From positions 1 through 64,000 of the forward strand of contig NZ_JACCHQ010000007.1 in NCBI RefSeq assembly GCF_016031655.1: a stretch of 64,000 nt of DNA, in the 5' to 3' direction. This DNA comes from Bradyrhizobium glycinis. Its GTDB lineage: Bacteria; Pseudomonadota; Alphaproteobacteria; Rhizobiales; Xanthobacteraceae. Every line of letters starts with the position of its first letter. The stretch's first letter is position 1. Shown in pieces: positions 17,484 through 27,070 of the stretch. Both the position numbers and the translations under genes were made by a program. The notes beneath the pieces are model-generated. The model was not told where the DNA came from, made no database searches, and worked only from the letters and a program-made list of their open reading frames with translations.

Positions 17484-18520
17484 GACCGAACCAGAACACG
17501 CAAACGCCGCTTCAAAAAAAACAGCGCCATGTTCAGCACCGCCGCCAATGTGCGTCGAGACTGACTGCAGAGCAGGCTCTGCCACAACTGTACGAGTGCA
17601 CTTTTGAATTCTCCGCGACAAATCAGCGTGTAGCTCCAGTAAATGCCCCACTTCGCCCAATTTTCAGGAGCACGAGCAAGCACTGAGCGGCCCACCGACG
17701 TATCGACATAGCCACCGAGGATGTTGATCGCCCGGCGGACATCCTTCATGTTCTGACCACTGCTGATTGATCGCTTAGTAATCGACCCCTCCGTATCCTG
17801 GTAATAGGCGAGGATCTGGGGAGTGAACGCGACCGGATAGAACGCTGCAATCCTGGCCCACATCTCCCAGTCCTCGGCACAACTCGCCATGCGGGTGTCG
17901 AAGGAGCCCAAATCCTCATACACAGCACGGTGGACGACCATAGAGGGAGGTTGAAGCGGAAGCTCAGCCCCAATGCGCTCGAACCACCGCTCAATAATGC
18001 CAGGTGCCGTTTTTTCCACAGCAGAGACCCGCTGTATATTTCCGCCCGAACTTACGATGGCGTGCCGGCAGAAAGCAGCTCCAGCTCCGGGAAAAGCGCG
18101 AAACAGGGTATCCATCTCATCGTAAAAACCCCGCTTGACCCAATCGTCGGAGTGAAGGATGTGGACGAAGTGTCCCCTCGCGCGCTCGACGCAAGTATTG
18201 AAGTTGCGAGCGTGTCCGACATTGACGGGCTGACGGAAGAACTCAACCCGCCCCTGGCCCAGCTCCTCTGCGATCCGCGCGGCATCGTCTGTCGTCGAGG
18301 CGTCATCGACCACCTGAATCTGCATGACATCGACCGACCACCCATGCTCAAGAACGCTGGAGAGACTTCGCCGTAGGTCGTCCGCCACGTTGTACGCCGG
18401 GATCATGACGGACCAACGAGGTCGAAGCGGCGGCTCCACTACAGCTGCGGGCTTCCCCCGCCAGTCCATTGATTTGGCCAGTAACTCACGGCTGGCGTAA
18501 GGGGTAACGAGGCCTCTCAC
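17480..18520 (-). CDS. Family 2 glycosyltransferase (tandem paralogue 2)
   Basis: 346 residues from a GTG at 18520. The GTG is chosen because it forms a GTGA overlap with the stop of the preceding GT4 gene, matching the spacing rule of this operon; the ATG at 18577 would overlap it by 61 bases. Motifs: WSVMIPAYNVADDL, MQIQVVDDASTTDD, HILHSDDWVKRGF and AEDWEMWARIAAF. A C-terminal hydrophobic/basic stretch (LAAVLNMALFFLKRRLR) probably docks on the membrane. Close relative of the gene at 16446-17483. Sugar specificity cannot be read from the sequence. Confidence 0.86.
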   Translation of the reverse strand: MRGLVTPYASRELLAKSMDWRGKPAAVVEPPLRPRWSVMIPAYNVADDLRRSLSSVLEHGWSVDVMQIQVVDDASTTDDAARIAEELGQGRVEFFRQPVNVGHARNFNTCVERARGHFVHILHSDDWVKRGFYDEMDTLFRAFPGAGAAFCRHAIVSSGGNIQRVSAVEKTAPGIIERWFERIGAELPLQPPSMVVHRAVYEDLGSFDTRMASCAEDWEMWARIAAFYPVAFTPQILAYYQDTEGSITKRSISSGQNMKDVRRAINILGGYVDTSVGRSVLARAPENWAKWGIYWSYTLICRGEFKSALVQLWQSLLCSQSRRTLAAVLNMALFFLKRRLRVLVRS

Positions 18521-19866
18521 GATCGGCCTCTGGCCTGTCGGTTCAGCGTACTGCCCATCGCTGCTGCAAGTTGACAACCGACCGCCTCCAGAGAAAAGGC
18601 CTTCTCTACTCGCTGACGCGCTTGCTTCCCCATCGAGCTACTGAGATCTCGATCGAATATCAGCCTCGAAAGCGCGTCGGCGAACGAAGATGGATCGCCG
18701 ACTGGCACAACCACGCCGCCGCACCCGTCACGAGGAAAGATGTCCCTCACCCCCGAAGCCGCGGCAGCCACAACCGGCAGCCCACATGCCATGGCCTCGA
18801 CAGGGGCAACTGGGAAACCCTCATATCTCGAGGGGAAGGCATAAACATCTCCCGCCGCAAGAAAACGTCTAACGCGGTCGCGATCAGTTTCGTACCTATT
18901 CTGCCAGAAGATATTTTGTGGGGCGACAGCCATTCGGCCTCGAAGCCACTCGGTGTCTTGGCCCGAGCCCAGAAGTATTAGTCGAAGGTCCATAACCAGC
19001 CCGCGGCCCATCACTAATTCCCAGGCATCCAGCAGGATATCGAGCCCCTTAGCTTCTCGGTCGATTCTGCCATGCCAGACGACCAAACGGGTGAGATCAC
19101 TAACCCCCATTTCGGTCCGCACCGACTGCCGCTCCTCGGCGTGCCAGTGCGAGACGTCCACTGGATTGAAGACCTGACAAATGCGCAGATCGGGGCCATA
19201 GCAAGCCTTCACCCTCTCAATTTCCTCTCCCGCCGCCGCGAATAGCGCATCGCTACCGGCAATCACCTTGCGCTTCCATAAACGGCTGACGAGGTTCGTC
19301 TCGCGCGTTCCGCCCTGAAAAGTGCCAAACACCGGCAATTTGAGGCAGTGCCCGAGGCACACGCAAATGTCGAAGCGAAAAGTCTCGTACTCCTGCACGA
19401 TGATGGCCTTGCAGTCTGCGCTTCGAAGTTCACGGGCAAACAACCCAGCCGGTGTGCTCGAATGAGTAAGGGCAGAGCCTAGCCAAGCCTTGACTCGCTC
19501 GCGGACGCCTTTTGGTGAAGGCCGTCGCAACAGTTCGCCATAGGTAGGAAACCAATGGCGCAAAGCCATGTAGAACCTGGGAGCCGGAAGCACCGTCTGG
19601 CGATGACCAGTTCCGTCCTGAATATAGTGCACGGGCTCTCGGACCTCGCCAGAGAAGAAGTACACCACCGTCGTGAAGCCGGCCTTCATCAAGGCGTCCA
19701 TGTAACCGAGGGTCCAGCCGCCCGGTCCTTTCAGACAGAACTCGTCCAGCGACACACCCAGGGTACTCAGAAAGTCTTCCCAGACCTCTCCACCCGCAAT
19801 TACCAGAGCTACCGTAGGCTGGTCTGACGGGACAGGCGCATCCACTCGGCGAAAGGCCGCGTTCAC
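18517..19866 (-). CDS. Family 4 glycosyltransferase
   Basis: 449 residues from GTG 19866 (VNAAFRR), which overlaps the wzt stop as GTGA; the ATG at 19890 would give a longer overlap. It is a retaining GT-B enzyme. The N-domain contains LVIAGGEVW and QEYETFRFD; the C-domain has VVWHGRIDREAKGLDILL and the glutamate motif PSRYEGFPVAPVEAMACGLPVV with the E-x7-E pair. It follows directly on the exporter genes, a common place for chain-extending GT4 enzymes in Wzm/Wzt loci. The substrate is unknown. Confidence 0.88.
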   Translation of the reverse strand: MNAAFRRVDAPVPSDQPTVALVIAGGEVWEDFLSTLGVSLDEFCLKGPGGWTLGYMDALMKAGFTTVVYFFSGEVREPVHYIQDGTGHRQTVLPAPRFYMALRHWFPTYGELLRRPSPKGVRERVKAWLGSALTHSSTPAGLFARELRSADCKAIIVQEYETFRFDICVCLGHCLKLPVFGTFQGGTRETNLVSRLWKRKVIAGSDALFAAAGEEIERVKACYGPDLRICQVFNPVDVSHWHAEERQSVRTEMGVSDLTRLVVWHGRIDREAKGLDILLDAWELVMGRGLVMDLRLILLGSGQDTEWLRGRMAVAPQNIFWQNRYETDRDRVRRFLAAGDVYAFPSRYEGFPVAPVEAMACGLPVVAAAASGVRDIFPRDGCGGVVVPVGDPSSFADALSRLIFDRDLSSSMGKQARQRVEKAFSLEAVGCQLAAAMGSTLNRQARGRS

Positions 19867-21167
19867 CGTCCAGCTCCTTTGGAATGCCACGCCGTACCAG
19901 CATCACCTTTGCCCGTGCTGCTGGCTGGGGGAAGTCGGCTCCATGCGGATGGTGGGTTCATGAATCCCCTGCCGGAGTGCGGCCCGACGACCGAGAATTC
20001 GTAGCACCGATCATGGTAGTCATAGAGTCCCTGCCAACCCTGCAGGTACGCCCCCATGCTTACAAAATATTCGCCACCGGCCAGATCCAGACGGTCTATC
20101 GATAGCCTTAGACCGACCGAGTCCGTGAGAACCCCGAGGTTCATTCCACCAATCTCGGTATTGGTATCAAAGCAGGGCGAGCCGTCCCGCGTGTGAATCG
20201 TCACGCTGGCCAGCGCCGAGTGAACCGGCCGCTTGGCGAGCAGATCAAATTCGACGACGAAGCCGCCACCCGACACAATGGTTCGGGCCGTTCCACCGTC
20301 GGGGTGAAGCAAACGAACCGCCTTGATCTGGACCTCCTGCGACCCGCTCCGGTTCACGCCATGCTGGAGTAAGCGGCCTCCCGGCAGCCGTTCGGCTTCG
20401 ACCGCGATGTTTGGCCGGTCCTCCAACGCGGGCGCAGCGTCCGCTTCATACAGGTCCATAACCGCCTGAGTTGGACCATAAGTTATAACCCTACCCTGCT
20501 TGAGAAGCAGAACCTCGTCGCACAATGCGCGGATCTGGGAGGAATCGTGGGATACGAGGAAGATTGTGGTCCCGCTCGCCTTGATGGTGGCGATCCTCTC
20601 GAGACACTTCCGCTGGAAGTGTAGATCGCCCACCGCCAGCACTTCATCGATCAGAAGGACATCGGGAGACATATGCGCCGCGACCGAAAAAGCAAGGCGC
20701 ATTCGCATGCCACTACTGTAGGTGCGGATCGGCATCTCCATGAATGGCTCAAGTTCTGCAAACGTCACGATCGAATCGTAGCAGGATCTGACTTCGGCCC
20801 TTGTCATGCCGGCAATTACACCGGCAATGAAGACATTCTCCTTCCCCGTGAGGTCATCGCTGAGACCCGCGTTCAAGTCGAGCAGCGCACCGATCCGTCC
20901 ATGTACGTCGATTGTACCATCGGTCGGCTTGCCGACGCCCCCGATGAGCCGGAGCAATGTCGATTTTCCGGCACCATTCCTACCTACTACACCGACGCTC
21001 CGCCCCTTCTGCACCGTGAAGGACACGTCCTGCAAAGCCCAGAAACTATGGGTCTCTATAGGCCGAAAACCGCTGAGCACCGTCTCCTTAAAGGAGGAGA
21101 GCTTGTCCCCGCTCGATCGCTTGAAGCGTTTGCTTACGCCACTCACGACAATGGAGCCGCGCATCAT
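19863..21167 (-). CDS. wzt: ABC transporter ATPase with C-terminal polysaccharide-recognition domain (Wzt)
   Basis: 434 residues. The ATPase domain has Walker A GRNGAGKST at residues 62-70, signature YSSGMRMRL, Walker B VLLIDEVLAVGD and a switch His (LVSHDSSQI). After about residue 250 an extra ~180-residue beta-rich domain follows (QIKAVRLLHPDGG; FVVEFDLLAKRPV; IGGMNLGVLTDS; YFVSMGAYL), resembling the Wzt C-terminal domain that reads the chain-terminating residue of the exported glycan. I chose the ATG at 21167, which overlaps the wzm stop (ATGATG). With the permease it exports undecaprenyl-linked polysaccharide across the inner membrane. Having this domain argues that the glycan carries a specific terminal modification. 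Confidence 0.93.
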   Translation of the reverse strand: MMRGSIVVSGVSKRFKRSSGDKLSSFKETVLSGFRPIETHSFWALQDVSFTVQKGRSVGVVGRNGAGKSTLLRLIGGVGKPTDGTIDVHGRIGALLDLNAGLSDDLTGKENVFIAGVIAGMTRAEVRSCYDSIVTFAELEPFMEMPIRTYSSGMRMRLAFSVAAHMSPDVLLIDEVLAVGDLHFQRKCLERIATIKASGTTIFLVSHDSSQIRALCDEVLLLKQGRVITYGPTQAVMDLYEADAAPALEDRPNIAVEAERLPGGRLLQHGVNRSGSQEVQIKAVRLLHPDGGTARTIVSGGGFVVEFDLLAKRPVHSALASVTIHTRDGSPCFDTNTEIGGMNLGVLTDSVGLRLSIDRLDLAGGEYFVSMGAYLQGWQGLYDYHDRCYEFSVVGPHSGRGFMNPPSAWSRLPPASSTGKGDAGTAWHSKGAGR

Positions 21168-21976
21168 ATTTCCTCGGCAAAGCTGAGGCTCATCCGTCTG
21201 AACAGCAGCATTCCCGTCGCCAGGACGCAACAGGACGCAATCGTTAGCCCAGCGAGCGGAACGAGGGATGGCCACACACCGTCCATCAAAATAGATCGAT
21301 AGGCATCCAGCAGCACTGCCATAGGATTAGCATAGTGCAGAAACCGATATTGCGCAGGTACGACGGCCGAACTGTAAAAAACCGGAGTCAAGTAGAACGC
21401 AAGCATGGTGGCGATACTGACGAGATGCTGCGTATCGCGAAAGCGAACATGCGTGGCCGCCACGAAATAGGCCAAGCCAGCCGTGAACGCGAATTGTGCA
21501 GCCATTACTGCTGGGAGGCAAAGGAGCGAGGCACCGACGCGCCCGCCGTCAAGCACGGTCACCACAAGCATCATTGGGAGCGCTAAGACAAAGTGCACTC
21601 CATTGCTTGCGACCGTGATCAAAGGTAGGACGTACGTCGGAAAACCCGGCCGCCGCACCAGCTCGGCGTTAGATGTAATGGCAAACGCTGCAGTTGTGAC
21701 AGCACCGCTGAACCAGGTCCAGGCGAGCACGCCGACAAACACAAAAGATGCGTAGTGCGGGATGTTGAGGTCGAGAACCGAGCGAAATAGGAACGCGAGA
21801 ATGATAATCTGGCTAAGCGGATTCAGAAGCGACCAGGCAATCCCGAGAGCTGAGCGCTTGTAGCGGATCTTCAGTTCTCGCATAACCAGCTCATAAGCGA
21901 GATCCCTGGCGTGCACCCACGCACGGCACCGCGCTCCCTCAGTACCGAACGAGATGCTTGAAGGTAGGGCAGCCAT
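21164..21976 (-). CDS. wzm: ABC-2 type polysaccharide export permease (Wzm)
   Basis: 270 residues with about six membrane segments (IIILAFLFRSVLDL; FVFVGVLAWTWFSGAV; LPMMLVVTVL; LVSIATMLAFYLTPVFY). The N-terminal DLAYELVMRELKIRYKRSALG stretch and the YLTPVFYSS motif are typical of O-antigen/capsule export permeases. The ATG shares one base with the preceding stop (TAATG). It partners the wzt product encoded next, forming the inner-membrane exporter. Confidence 0.93.
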   Translation of the reverse strand: MAALPSSISFGTEGARCRAWVHARDLAYELVMRELKIRYKRSALGIAWSLLNPLSQIIILAFLFRSVLDLNIPHYASFVFVGVLAWTWFSGAVTTAAFAITSNAELVRRPGFPTYVLPLITVASNGVHFVLALPMMLVVTVLDGGRVGASLLCLPAVMAAQFAFTAGLAYFVAATHVRFRDTQHLVSIATMLAFYLTPVFYSSAVVPAQYRFLHYANPMAVLLDAYRSILMDGVWPSLVPLAGLTIASCCVLATGMLLFRRMSLSFAEEI

Positions 21977-23139
21977 TATCTGACTTCTTGCACGTGTCGG
22001 TGCTGCACTTCGGCCGCTGAAGCCGCAAGCGTATTTTCACCTCTCGTGGTGAGATCAATCGTCTCCCGCAATTCTGTCGAACAAAGAGTCTCGTCTCTCT
22101 CGAGCATCCGGTCCTCATCAGTCAGCCGCCCCTGTTTCAGAAACGCGATTGTGTCGATGGGCATGTCGCTATCAGCTGCCGGATCCGCGGACAAGAACGT
22201 CAGGCGCGACCCGAACGAGCGCTCGCTTCTAAATCTCTCGGCCACCGCAGCCACTACCTCACCTGCTGTAATGATCGCTACTATGGGGTCATTCAACACC
22301 AGCTTGATGTATGCGACCAATGCCGGAAGCATATGCCTTTGGCGCAGGAGAACCTGGAATGCATACCGGTGGGCGCTTCCCGTCGCCCAGCGCTTTACAC
22401 GCCGAGAAATCGCAGGGTTTGCTTTCAGGTGACGCGCGACGGTCTCGATCATGGCTCGCGCCATACGCGATCCATCGCTGGACATGTTTCCCTTATAGCG
22501 GCGGTAACCGACAAGGAATGATCCCACCAACTCAATTCGGTACCGCGCTGCGAGCCGCAGCTCAAAATCGAGATCTTCACAACCTCCGATGCCGTTATCG
22601 GCATATGAAGGGTCGAATCCACCGACCGCGAGCGCTGCGTCGCGACGAACTAGCAGATTGCTGCCGTTTCCTATGAACTTGAGCACGAGGTCACGAGCCA
22701 GGATATAGCCGCGACAATCGACCAAAAGCTGGCCTCTGCCAGTGATCCGATCATTCTCATCGATGGTACGGTGAAAGCTATAAACACCAGCCCATGTTGG
22801 ATCGGAACGATGGATATTCAGAGCTTCAACTTGCCGCTCCACCTTGAGGGGATGCCAGAGGTCGTCTGCGTCTAGGAACGCGACATAATGCCCGCGCGCG
22901 TTTGCGATTCCGAGATTTCGGGCACGAGCCACCCCGCGATTTGGTGTGCTGAACAACAGCAGGCGCCTATCATTGCATGCCATCGTCTCCACGAGGGAGC
23001 GGGTGTTGTCTACAGAGCCATCGTCAATAACGATGACCTCTAAATTCTCATATGTCTGTGCCAGGGCCGCCGCGAGCGTTCCTGCTATGAAGCGTCCCGC
23101 GTTGAAGGCGGGCACTATGACGGACACAAGCTCGGTCAA
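21976..23139 (-). CDS. Family 2 glycosyltransferase
   Basis: 387 residues: LVSVIVPAFNAGRF, LEVIVIDDGSVDNT, VAFLDADDLWHPLK and CEDLDFELRLAARY mark a classic GT-A inverting enzyme. Beyond residue ~260 lies a helical tail ending in a polar stretch (ENTLAASAAEVQHRHVQEV). It resembles the GT2 at 25280-26323 (SVIVPAFNA, NLEVI..DDGS.D.T, DADDLW.P.K, GCEDL). It follows galE after a 12-base gap and directly precedes wzm, suggesting an early step of chain assembly. Confidence 0.88.
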   Translation of the reverse strand: MTELVSVIVPAFNAGRFIAGTLAAALAQTYENLEVIVIDDGSVDNTRSLVETMACNDRRLLLFSTPNRGVARARNLGIANARGHYVAFLDADDLWHPLKVERQVEALNIHRSDPTWAGVYSFHRTIDENDRITGRGQLLVDCRGYILARDLVLKFIGNGSNLLVRRDAALAVGGFDPSYADNGIGGCEDLDFELRLAARYRIELVGSFLVGYRRYKGNMSSDGSRMARAMIETVARHLKANPAISRRVKRWATGSAHRYAFQVLLRQRHMLPALVAYIKLVLNDPIVAIITAGEVVAAVAERFRSERSFGSRLTFLSADPAADSDMPIDTIAFLKQGRLTDEDRMLERDETLCSTELRETIDLTTRGENTLAASAAEVQHRHVQEVR

Positions 23140-23151
23140 GATTCACCCAAT

Positions 23152-24174
23152 CTAAGCTCCCGACAATCTCGATCGCTCGGTCTGTGTCTCAAGAAACTGA
23201 GAAGATCGACGATCGCGCCATTTCAGTGCAGTCTCGAGAATGAAATCGATCTGAGAATGTTGCGGCTTCCAGCCAAGTTCGCGCTCGGCCTTTGTGTAGG
23301 AAGCCACCAGCACCGGCGGATCCCCCTCACGGCGCGGACCGAGTCGGATGGCGGGATCGCGCCCCGCGATGCGCTTCACGGTCTCAACCAACTCTAATAC
23401 ACTGGTGCCGACGCCAGTCCCCAGATTGAAGACGTGCGTCCCACCGCAAGCAACCAGCATCTCGCCCGCGAGCAAGTGTGCCCGCGCCAAATCATTGACA
23501 TGAACATAATCTCTGATGGCACTCCCATCAGGCGTCGGAAAATCAGTTCCGAAAACTGTAAAGGGTTGATTTGGATTGCGCGCCGCTTCGATCATCAGCG
23601 GAATGGCATGTGTCTCGGGCTCATGCCGCTCTCCAATGTCGCCATCCGCGTCGCATCCGGCAGCATTGAAGTACCGCAAGGCGGCGGACGCCATTCCATA
23701 GGCTTTGCCGTAATCCTCCAGCATCCGTTCGATGATCATCTTCGACCATCCGTATGGATTGATTGGATTCTGAGGATGGGTCTCGTCTATCGGCAAGACA
23801 CCGGGAATGCCATAGCTCGCGCAGGTGCTGGAAAACAGCAGACGAAGGCACGATGTTGCACGCATCGCTTCCAGCAACGCCAGTGTACCCGCTGTATTGT
23901 TGGCGTAGTACATCGCGGGATTGGCGACCGATTCACCCACATAGGCAAGAGCCGCAAAATGCGCAACGAGGTCCGGCTTATACATCTCCAGCGCACCTCG
24001 TATCCGCGCCTCATCCCGGATATCGCATTCGATAAGCGGCCCCCATCGCACGGCATCCCGCCAACCGCGTGAAAGATTGTCGAGGGTAATGACCCTCCAT
24101 CCGGCATTAGCGAAGGCCTTGCAGCAATGCGATCCGACATAACCGGCACCGCCCGTAACGAGAACGGTTCTCAT
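23152..24174 (-). CDS. galE: UDP-glucose 4-epimerase
   Basis: Interconverts UDP-glucose and UDP-galactose through a 4-keto intermediate with bound NAD+. 340 residues, a normal length. Motifs: [13 protein letters not shown] at the start, [20 protein letters not shown] with the catalytic Ser/Thr, NPYGWSK near residue 141 (Tyr and Lys), LRYFNAAG, and [10 protein letters not shown]. It overlaps the uxs stop by four bases (ATGA). In rhizobia this enzyme (ExoB) is needed for galactose-containing EPS and LPS. Some relatives also epimerise UDP-arabinose/xylose; given the neighbouring UDP-xylose synthase, that is an alternative to consider. Confidence 0.93.
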   Translation of the reverse strand: MRTVLVTGGAGYVGSHCCKAFANAGWRVITLDNLSRGWRDAVRWGPLIECDIRDEARIRGALEMYKPDLVAHFAALAYVGESVANPAMYYANNTAGTLALLEAMRATSCLRLLFSSTCASYGIPGVLPIDETHPQNPINPYGWSKMIIERMLEDYGKAYGMASAALRYFNAAGCDADGDIGERHEPETHAIPLMIEAARNPNQPFTVFGTDFPTPDGSAIRDYVHVNDLARAHLLAGEMLVACGGTHVFNLGTGVGTSVLELVETVKRIAGRDPAIRLGPRREGDPPVLVASYTKAERELGWKPQHSQIDFILETALKWRDRRSSQFLETQTERSRLSGA

Positions 24175-25142
24175 GATAGGGCACCATCGGGTTCCGTACG
24201 CAGCAGATTATCGAAATATGCGATCGTCTTGCCAAGACCCTCTCGCAGTTGAACATCGGGTGACCAGCCAAGCGCATCACGCGCACGGCTAATGTCGGGC
24301 TGTCGCTGCCTTGGATCGTCGGTTGGAAGCGCCTTGAACTCGATCCGGGAATTCGACCTGGTCAGCTCGATGACGGTCTCGGCAAGCTCCATCATTGTGA
24401 ACTCGACGGGATTTCCCAGATTGATGGGGCCGGTGATCTCATCACCCGTACCCATCAGGCGGACGAGGCCGTCGATCAAATCGTCGACGTAGCAAAAGGA
24501 GCGCGTCTGCCTCCCGTCGCCATAAATTGTGATGGGTCGGCCGGTCAGAGCCTGCACAATAAAGTTCGAAACTACCCGGCCGTCATTCGCCTGCATGCGC
24601 GGACCGTAAGTGTTGAAAATGCGCGCCACCTTGATCGGGAGATTGTGCTGCCGCCTGTAGTCGAAAAACAGCGTCTCTGCGCAACGCTTGCCCTCGTCGT
24701 AGCAAGAGCGCGGACCGATGGGGTTTACCCTCCCCCAGTAAGTCTCTTCCTGCGGATGCATCTCGGGATCCCCGTAAACTTCCGAGGTTGAGGCCTGCAG
24801 GATTTTCGCCTTAACTCTCTTCGCCAATCCGAGCATGTTGATCGCGCCGTGTACGCTAGTTTTGGTCGTCTGCACCGGATCGTATTGATAGTGGATTGGA
24901 CTGGCGGGGCACGCCAAATTGTAGATCTCGTCGACTTCGACATATAGCGGGAACGTTACATCGTGCCGCATCAGCTCAAACCGAGGAGATTCCAATAGCG
25001 CGCTCACATTCGTTTTCGAACCCGTGTAGAAATTGTCGACGCAAAGAACTTCTTGGTCGGCGCGAACCAATCTCTCGCACAAATGGGACCCTAAAAATCC
25101 CGCACCGCCGGTAATCAGAATTCTTTTTTTCTGAACAACCAA
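24171..25142 (-). CDS. UDP-glucuronate decarboxylase (UDP-xylose synthase)
   Basis: Decarboxylates UDP-glucuronate to UDP-xylose with bound NAD+. 323 residues with the family signatures: [54 protein letters not shown], the SCYDEGKR catalytic Tyr/Lys near 146-150, [11 protein letters not shown] and the [15 protein letters not shown] loop. First gene of the minus-strand operon, with the likely promoter in the ~140 bases before it. Its substrate comes from the ugd product. Its presence suggests xylose, or arabinose after epimerisation, in the polysaccharide exported by Wzm/Wzt. Confidence 0.93.
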   Translation of the reverse strand: MVVQKKRILITGGAGFLGSHLCERLVRADQEVLCVDNFYTGSKTNVSALLESPRFELMRHDVTFPLYVEVDEIYNLACPASPIHYQYDPVQTTKTSVHGAINMLGLAKRVKAKILQASTSEVYGDPEMHPQEETYWGRVNPIGPRSCYDEGKRCAETLFFDYRRQHNLPIKVARIFNTYGPRMQANDGRVVSNFIVQALTGRPITIYGDGRQTRSFCYVDDLIDGLVRLMGTGDEITGPINLGNPVEFTMMELAETVIELTRSNSRIEFKALPTDDPRQRQPDISRARDALGWSPDVQLREGLGKTIAYFDNLLRTEPDGALS

Positions 25143-25279
25143 TGAAGCAACCCCTTGAAAATGCTTACGATTTACCTTGCCACGTTATAAGCTTCGCAAT
25201 TGACTTCGCTTTCGGATAAAACTCTAGGCGATTTAGCCGGCCCGTAAAGTTTAATTGAGATTCAGCATTAAGAGTAGCT

Positions 25280-26323
25280 GTGCGTTCTTTTTGTGGTTCA
25301 ACAGATCGAATGATCTCGGTGATCGTGCCAGCGTTCAACGCAGCAAGCACCATTGATGAGACCGTTAGCAGCGCACTGAATCAGACCTACTGCAACCTCG
25401 AAGTCATTATCGTCGATGATGGCTCCACGGACCAGACTGGGAGAGTTGCCGCGCAGCTCGTCCAGAGAGATCCGAGGGTTCGCTATGTTCACAAAGACAA
25501 TGGTGGAGTGGCATCGGCTCGCAACCGCGGAATCGTCGAAGCCCAGGGAGAGTTCGTCGCGACCCTCGATGCGGATGATCTCTGGTATCCGATGAAGCTT
25601 GAGCGGCAGCTTCAACGCTTCGAGCAAAGCGGCTCCGAAACTGCGCTCGTCTATGCATGGTGTTGCTGGATCGACGACGACGGCACCGTGACGGGCTCTG
25701 CGCCCCCCACTCAGCTCGAAGGCAACATCTTGCCGGAAATGTGCCTGGGCAATGTCATTATCAGCGGAAGCAACGCGCTGATAAGGCGCGAAGCCCTGAT
25801 TGCGGCCGGCGGCTTCGATGAATCGCTTCGCGCCAAGAGCGCACAGGGCTGCGAAGACTTGAAACTTTATTTGACCATTGCGGAACGACACCGGATAGCA
25901 ATGGTGCCGGAATATCTGGTTGGATACCGTGTTTCTCCGGGATCAATGTCTGACGATTTTGAACAGATGATGCGATCAAGGCACCTGGTCGAGGCCGAAT
26001 TCATAGCGTCTCATCCAGAATTGGCGCTCCAATTTGCTCGCGGCCGGGCGATACTCGCGCGTTCGCTCGCATTACGGGCGATCGACCGCGGCCAAATTCG
26101 CGAGGCTATCGAACTCCTTACAAACCAGTCGCAAGGACGCGTCGCGGCGGGGTTTGCGTCCCTCAGCTGGCTGATGGGAGGCGCGATCCGGCGCGGGCTA
26201 CGATGGTTGAAAACGAGCGGCCACAGACCCTTCAGTGAATTTCTTCCACCCCCCAGACGGGAGCCTGGGCAGGTCCGCTGCGTTCGGCAGGAGAAGAACC
26301 AAGGTTCTCACTGTGATGAATAG
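25280..26323 (+). CDS. Family 2 glycosyltransferase
   Basis: 347 residues from GTG 25280 (or 337 from ATG 25310, MISVIVPAFN, which begins exactly at the conserved core). An AAGAG stretch lies about nine bases before the GTG. Motifs: SVIVPAFNAASTI, LEVIIVDDGSTDQT, VATLDADDLWYPMK and QGCEDLKLYLTIAE. It is divergent from the operon starting at 25142, with about 140 bases between them as a shared promoter region. It resembles the GT2 at 21976-23139 and could act on the same chain. Confidence 0.87.
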   Translation: MRSFCGSTDRMISVIVPAFNAASTIDETVSSALNQTYCNLEVIIVDDGSTDQTGRVAAQLVQRDPRVRYVHKDNGGVASARNRGIVEAQGEFVATLDADDLWYPMKLERQLQRFEQSGSETALVYAWCCWIDDDGTVTGSAPPTQLEGNILPEMCLGNVIISGSNALIRREALIAAGGFDESLRAKSAQGCEDLKLYLTIAERHRIAMVPEYLVGYRVSPGSMSDDFEQMMRSRHLVEAEFIASHPELALQFARGRAILARSLALRAIDRGQIREAIELLTNQSQGRVAAGFASLSWLMGGAIRRGLRWLKTSGHRPFSEFLPPPRREPGQVRCVRQEKNQGSHCDE

Positions 26324-26341
26324 AGACGAGATCCCCGCGTC

Positions 26342-26764
26342 TCAACGAGAACCGGTCACCGCCGCAGGTGATGACTTTTCAAGCGCGGGCTCATCGGTCG
26401 GAAAGAAGCGGGCTCGATGGGCTTCCGCGACAACCGTTCCATTTGCCGATTTAGCGAGCGCCGTCCACCGATACATATCGGGTTTGCATGGACCAAAGGT
26501 ACGAATGCTGCCCGATGGCACGACGCCGTCGGCCGGCATGGGAAGTTCCTGACCGCCCAACTCCCGCCCCCCTTGCATCAAGACCAGAAGCAGAAGTTTG
26601 GCATTAGCCGGCACGTTGCTAATGCGGATTTCGGGATTTGGAAAAAGCGTTACGCAACCTTTCGCTCCCTGCCAGGAGAAATCTAGGGCCATGGGGTCGG
26701 CGAGAGCGGAACAGGATGCTCCCAACCATAGTGCAACTGCTCCGAAAAGGACTCTGGTCAGCAT
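26342..26764 (-). CDS. Secreted YbhB/PEBP-like small protein
   Basis: 140 residues with a signal peptide (MLTRVLFGAVALWLGASCSALA). The mature part has FSWQGAKGC, PNPEIRISNVPANAKLLLLVLM, ADGVVPSGSIRTFGPC and YRWTALAKS. The sequence order of SP.I..S.VP......L......G......G..P.G....FGPC......Y.WT.. resembles the phosphatidylethanolamine-binding-like (YbhB/YbcL) fold, though shortened. Two Cys could pair. Its stop faces the end of the GT2 gene 18 bases away. The role is unknown and the family call is moderate. Confidence 0.62.
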   Translation of the reverse strand: MLTRVLFGAVALWLGASCSALADPMALDFSWQGAKGCVTLFPNPEIRISNVPANAKLLLLVLMQGGRELGGQELPMPADGVVPSGSIRTFGPCKPDMYRWTALAKSANGTVVAEAHRARFFPTDEPALEKSSPAAVTGSR

Positions 26765-27070
26765 AGGTCCTCAAATGCGAATGGCCAATCGAAATCCGGC
26801 CAAAGATGCTCGATAAGGTAGTGAATATGCAAGTCCAGTGGCACTAGACGACGTTAGTCTCAGGCGACATGCATATCAAGCATCCTCGCTGGGCAATTAC
26901 GTCAAAGACCTGGCGCGCCCCCAGAAATCCGCAGCCGATCTCGCGCAACGCAAATCGGATCAAACTTCCGCCGGATTAACAGTTAAAAGAACGCCGGATG
27001 GACAAGGCCGTCCTTCTTGGGTCATGTTCAACTTAAAGTGCCCTCCATTCGAATCTCGTGCAGGTGTACG
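26765..27070. other. Intergenic promoter region
   Basis: About 300 bases between two divergent genes. A 79-codon frame at 26838-27074 overlaps the next gene, has no family pattern and no ribosome site, and I do not believe it is coding. The segment must hold the promoter of the GT4/GDP-mannose-epimerase unit. No clear operator or hairpin is seen. Confidence 0.4.

Noticed and set aside
23152..24174. galE considered as dTDP-glucose 4,6-dehydratase or UDP-GlcA epimerase
   Set aside because: [18 protein letters not shown] and LRYFNAAG are specific to the GalE branch, though the exact sugar remains open.
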